A DNA stretch of 6,411 bases from an uncultured Clostridia bacterium (lineage in GTDB: Bacteria > Bacillota > Clostridia > Oscillospirales > Ruminococcaceae), in contig CANQOJ010000130.1 of assembly GCA_947625455.1 (NCBI GenBank), positions 1-6,411 on the forward strand, in the 5' to 3' direction. Shown here in pieces: positions 4,410-6,411 of the stretch. Below the pieces are notes generated by a model. That model was not told where the DNA came from and did no database searches. It saw nothing but the letters and a program-made list of their open reading frames with translations. A program made the translations under genes and the position numbers. Position 1 is the first letter of the stretch. Each line of letters starts with the position of its first letter.

Positions 4410-5420
4410 TTATACTACATTCCCCGCTTTTTGCCTGCCGTTCTGCGCCATAACGCCGACAAGCGCGTGCGGGACATAAAGTTCTTCGAGATAGTCAATT
4501 TCGTCCTGCGAAAGCTGCAAATCGACAGCCTTTGCCGCGCCGTCAATATGCGAAAATTTCGTCGCGCCGACAACGGGAGAAGTAACTTTTGTTAACAGCC
4601 ATGCGAGCGCGATTTCCGTCATTGAAACGCCTTTTTTGTCGGCTAACTCGCAAACTCTGCGAATAATTTTCCCGTCAATTTCTGCGGTTTTATCGTATTT
4701 GAACTTCGCGTAATCGTCCTGTTCAAGCCTCTTGGAAGTCTCCCCCGAGCGCTTTGAAAGACGTCCTCCCGCAAGCGCGCTGTACGGCGTAAGCGCGATA
4801 TTTTGGTCGGCGCAGAACGGTTTCATCTCGCGTTCCTCCTCGCGGAAAATCAAGTTGTAATGCCCTTGAACGGACACAAATTCCGTCAAACCGTTTTCCC
4901 GCGCGAAGAAATTTGCCTTTGCTAATTGCCATGCAAAGCAGTTGGAAATGCCGATATACCGAGCTTTTCCCGCTTTCACGGCGTTGTGCAAACCCTCCAT
5001 AATTTCCTCCATGGGCGTGTGATAATCCCACATATGATAAATATACAGGTCAACATAATCCATGCCGAGATTTTTCAAGCTTTGATTTAAATATTTTTCA
5101 ACGTGCTGTTGTCCGCTGATATTCCCGTCAATTTCCTCCTGCGTTCGCGGTGTGAACTTTGTTGCAATAACGTAATCTTCGCGCTTTGCAAAATCGCGCA
5201 AAGCCTTTCCTACAAACTGCTCGCTGGTGCCGTTCTGATAAACGATTGCGGTATCGAAGAAATTTATTCCCAGTTCAAGCGCGTGTTTTATGATTTCTCT
5301 TGTCTGCGTTTCGTCAACCGTCCACGAATGTTGACCTGTCGCGGGATTACCAAATCCCATGCAACCCAGACATATTCTCGAAACCTGCAAATCCGATTTT
5401 CCAAGTTTTGTGTATTTCAA
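4410..5420 (-). CDS. Aldo/keto reductase, full length
   Basis: A complete 336-residue NADPH-type aldo/keto reductase, a TIM-barrel cytoplasmic enzyme reducing aldehydes or ketones. The catalytic tetrad is visible: D56 in INFFDTA, Y61 in VYQNGTSE, K88 in IATKF and H129 in IYHMWD. ARYIGISNC and the C-terminal cofactor loop SPVVGATKFSHIDGAAKA are also typical. YLNQSLKNLGMDYVDLYIYH and LGCMGFGNP resemble the YajO-like branch, but the substrate cannot be assigned. The start is TTG at 5418-5420, preceded by a G-rich site (AGGGGGTG, around 5426-5433); MKYTKLGKSDLQVSRICLG is exactly the family's N-terminus, which supports this non-ATG start. It lies 15 nt after the flavin reductase and 19 nt before the lipoprotein, so the three should be cotranscribed. 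The gene is fairly GC-rich (38 of 60 bases at 4741-4800). Confidence 0.95.
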   Translation of the reverse strand: MKYTKLGKSDLQVSRICLGCMGFGNPATGQHSWTVDETQTREIIKHALELGINFFDTAIVYQNGTSEQFVGKALRDFAKREDYVIATKFTPRTQEEIDGNISGQQHVEKYLNQSLKNLGMDYVDLYIYHMWDYHTPMEEIMEGLHNAVKAGKARYIGISNCFAWQLAKANFFARENGLTEFVSVQGHYNLIFREEEREMKPFCADQNIALTPYSALAGGRLSKRSGETSKRLEQDDYAKFKYDKTAEIDGKIIRRVCELADKKGVSMTEIALAWLLTKVTSPVVGATKFSHIDGAAKAVDLQLSQDEIDYLEELYVPHALVGVMAQNGRQKAGNVV

Positions 5421-5435
5421 AATAACACCCCCTGT

Positions 5436-5978
5436 TTATTTTTTGAACGTAAGGCATTTTCCGATAACATCACCCGTTTTCAGATACTGATAAGTCGGAA
5501 ACTCAAACAGCACGGGCTTCAGGGTGTTGTAATTGATTTTCCCGTCAGCGTCAAGATGTTTTTCATCAACATAGGTGTTGTCAATCGTGCAGATGAAACT
5601 TTCAAAATTCGGCGTTTCGTAAATGTCAACAACGCTGCACTCCAGTGTAAGCGGAGAATTGCTTATCACGGGCGCGCCTGCTTCGCCGATTTCAAAGGAA
5701 AACGCCTGCGATTTGTCGGTCTTATTTCCGCTTGCATAGCCGACAAAATCCGCCTGCGGCAATATATTTTCATCGACCAGATTTATCGACAACTTTTTCG
5801 TTTCCTTGATTTTCCCGTTGATGAAATGCGGTGCGGCAAGGCTCACCATAACGCGGTCGTGACCGATTATTCCGAGATGTCCTACAAGCGTCCATGTGGG
5901 CTTATCGCCGTTCATTGCGCCGATTACAGTTATAGGCATGGGGTAAAGCGCCAACTTTGAACCGATATTTTTCTTCAT
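5436..5978 (-). CDS. Flavin reductase-like / flavoredoxin-type FMN-binding protein
   Basis: A complete 180-residue protein of the flavin reductase-like (split-barrel, flavoredoxin) family, which binds FMN and either reduces free flavin with NAD(P)H or carries electrons. LYPMPITVIGAMNGDKPTW (11-29) is the family's opening strand pair. HDRVMVSLAAPHFINGKIKETKKLSINLV is the flavin-contacting strand and the I-x-x-x-x-x-FxIN/V-like segment, and LECSVVDIYETPNFESFICTID is the dimer-barrel region. Length is normal for the family. The ATG at 5976-5978 has GGAGG at 5988-5992, 9 nt away. It is the first gene of block B, reading from the operator-rich promoter about 110 nt upstream. With the aldo/keto reductase and flavodoxin downstream it suggests flavin-based reduction of an electrophile or quinone, which is inferred from context only. 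Confidence 0.9.
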   Translation of the reverse strand: MKKNIGSKLALYPMPITVIGAMNGDKPTWTLVGHLGIIGHDRVMVSLAAPHFINGKIKETKKLSINLVDENILPQADFVGYASGNKTDKSQAFSFEIGEAGAPVISNSPLTLECSVVDIYETPNFESFICTIDNTYVDEKHLDADGKINYNTLKPVLFEFPTYQYLKTGDVIGKCLTFKK

Positions 5979-6004
5979 AAAATCATACCTCCGAATTTCT
6001 ATTC

Positions 6005-6017
6005 TGACATTATGTCA
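6005..6017. promoter_or_regulatory. TetR-type operator copy 1 (leader-proximal)
   Basis: TGACATTATGTCA is a palindrome of TGACA around 3 nt, preceded by ATTC as in the other two copies. It lies 12 nt upstream of the GGAGG of the flavin reductase gene, well inside the predicted leader, where a bound repressor could act as a roadblock. Confidence 0.75.
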
Positions 6018-6036
6018 GTTTACAAGCCTTTGAATA

Positions 6037-6054
6037 TCGGCGTTTGCGCGCCGA
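6037..6054 (-). other. Hairpin in the leader of block B
   Basis: TCGGCG (6037-6042) and CGCCGA (6049-6054) form a perfect 6-bp GC-rich stem with a 6-nt loop. It lies in the predicted 5' leader between operators 1 and 2 and is not followed by a T-run, so it is not a classic terminator. It may stabilise the transcript or be incidental. Confidence 0.4.
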
Positions 6055-6073
6055 CTTAATAGCCTATTTATTC

Positions 6074-6086
6074 TGACACTGTGTCA
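6074..6086. promoter_or_regulatory. TetR-type operator copy 2 (at the start point)
   Basis: TGACACTGTGTCA is a perfect 13-bp palindrome, the most symmetrical of the three copies. It lies 8 nt downstream of the -10 box and so covers about the first transcribed bases. Occupancy would directly block initiation. Confidence 0.8.
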
Positions 6087-6094
6087 CTATGGAT

Positions 6095-6123
6095 AGTATA
6101 CCACTATTCTGACACGATGTCAA
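6095..6123 (-). promoter_or_regulatory. Strong sigma-A promoter of the flavin reductase operon
   Basis: On the minus strand, consensus TTGACA (6118-6123) and TATACT (6095-6100) are separated by exactly 17 nt. The bases upstream of the -35 (about 6124-6142) are almost all A/T and could serve as an UP element. The -35 box is embedded in operator copy 3, and operator copy 2 covers the start region. This points to a strong promoter held tightly off. Confidence 0.88.
6110..6122. promoter_or_regulatory. TetR-type operator copy 3 (over the -35 box)
   Basis: TGACACGATGTCA has TGACA/TGTCA arms around a 3-nt centre and is preceded by ATTC. It overlaps five of the six -35 bases. Its start is 36 nt from copy 2 and 105 nt from copy 1. 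Confidence 0.8.
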
Positions 6124-6166
6124 TATATTTTAAAAAATTTCACCTAATTTTCACATTTTACTGTTT

Positions 6167-6183
6167 ACAGCGTTATCCGCTGT
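6167..6183. other. Short hairpin between the edge gene and block B
   Basis: ACAGCG (6167-6172) and CGCTGT (6178-6183) form a perfect 6-bp stem with a 5-nt loop, about 27 nt past the stop of the gene at 6211-6411 on the minus strand. The following minus-strand bases are A-rich, not T-rich, so it is at best a weak or factor-dependent terminator for that gene. Confidence 0.3.
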
Positions 6184-6210
6184 CCTCGCTTATTCATACC
6201 ATTTCCCAAG

Positions 6211-6411
6211 CTAAGCTTGATATTCTTGTTCAAAATTTATTGTGCCGTTTATATGCCTTACCTCGTCAACGCACATCATATGAAGTTCTCGGAGCGTTTC
6301 CTCGTCAACATTATTCGCTGCGGCAAGTGTATGCGCGAGTTTTCCGAGTTCAACCGCAATCTTGAAAAGATTTCGGTTGATACGTTGTTCCGCGCCGTGA
6401 ACAACAGCGTC
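6211..6411 (-). CDS. C-terminal part of a small mobile-element-type protein, 5' end outside window
   Basis: Read on the minus strand from the window edge, 66 residues are open to a TAG at 6211-6213. Residues include GAEQRINRNLFKIAVELGKL, a run LAAANNVDEETLRELHMMC, and VDEVRHINGTINFEQEYQA at the end. The composition (helical, balanced charge, no low-complexity) is that of a real protein. The pattern of RINRNLFK-x-AVE and CV-x-EV-x-x-INGxI-x-FE resembles small helical accessory proteins I associate with clostridial conjugative elements, near relaxase and MobC-like genes. This is recognition from memory, and the N-terminal DNA-binding part that would settle it is outside the window. The gene ends about 88 nt before the -35 box of block B and points towards it, so readthrough into the operon is possible. 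Confidence 0.6.
   Translation of the reverse strand, partial: DAVVHGAEQRINRNLFKIAVELGKLAHTLAAANNVDEETLRELHMMCVDEVRHINGTINFEQEYQA

Noticed and set aside
5103..5960. Long + strand open frame of 285 residues
   Set aside because: It lies antisense across the flavin reductase and the start of the aldo/keto reductase, both convincing genes; it is Cys/Arg/Phe-rich with no domain or ribosome site that stands out.
6005..6122. The three TGACA repeats as a CRISPR-like array
   Set aside because: Units are only 13-17 bp, palindromic, unevenly spaced and placed exactly on promoter elements, which is an operator pattern.
6081..6365. + strand open frame of 94 residues at the right edge
   Set aside because: It overlaps the block B promoter and operators and the minus-strand mobile-type gene; its sequence shows no family and its start lies inside an operator.

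Overview
The window looks like accessory DNA from a low-to-mid GC member of the Bacillota, most likely a gut-type Clostridia. This is inferred from strong AGGAGG-like ribosome binding sites, sigma-A promoters with near-consensus boxes, a Gram-positive style lipoprotein with a Ser/Thr/Glu-rich tether, an HxlR regulator, and pieces of conjugative-element genes at both edges. No gene here fixes the genus.

Layout. Left edge (2-331, +): the tail of a relaxase-like mobilisation protein that runs in from outside the window and stops where family members would continue. Block A (400-2361, all -): read from the right, an HxlR regulator, an aldo/keto reductase missing its catalytic N-terminal half and fused to a scrap of flavodoxin, an intact flavodoxin, and a four-cysteine iron-sulfur-flavoprotein-like NAD(P)H:FMN reductase joined to the flavodoxin by an ATGA overlap. 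A compact divergent control region (2381-2461) holds two sigma-A promoters around a triple GTACTT/AAGTAC half-site array, the likely HxlR operator. It drives hxlR to the left and, to the right, a radical SAM protein of unknown function (2536-3471, +). Block B (3530-5978, all -): flavin reductase, full-length aldo/keto reductase and a secreted flavodoxin lipoprotein, closely spaced as one operon. It starts from a near-perfect promoter at 6095-6123 decorated with three copies of a TGACA-N3-TGTCA operator of the TetR type. Right edge (6211-6411, -): the C-terminal part of a small protein resembling mobile-element accessory proteins.

How it may work. Both blocks pair a flavodoxin with an aldo/keto reductase and a flavin-handling reductase, and both are under what looks like one-component, ligand- or redox-sensing repression. 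The simplest reading is a stress-induced set of flavin and NAD(P)H reductases against quinones, aldehydes or other electrophiles, carried between mobile-element genes. The true substrates cannot be read from the sequence.

Most notable are the triple operator in front of block B, the secreted flavodoxin on a roughly 105-residue low-complexity tether, and a recombination scar. At the scar, the block of flavodoxin coding for the ESYDFS motif, present three times in the window, forms the breakpoint of a chimeric aldo/keto reductase. The DNA from about 1970 to 3500 is clearly AT-richer than its flanks, so the cluster appears to be a mosaic. No TetR gene, transposase, integrase, tRNA, rRNA or CRISPR array was seen.
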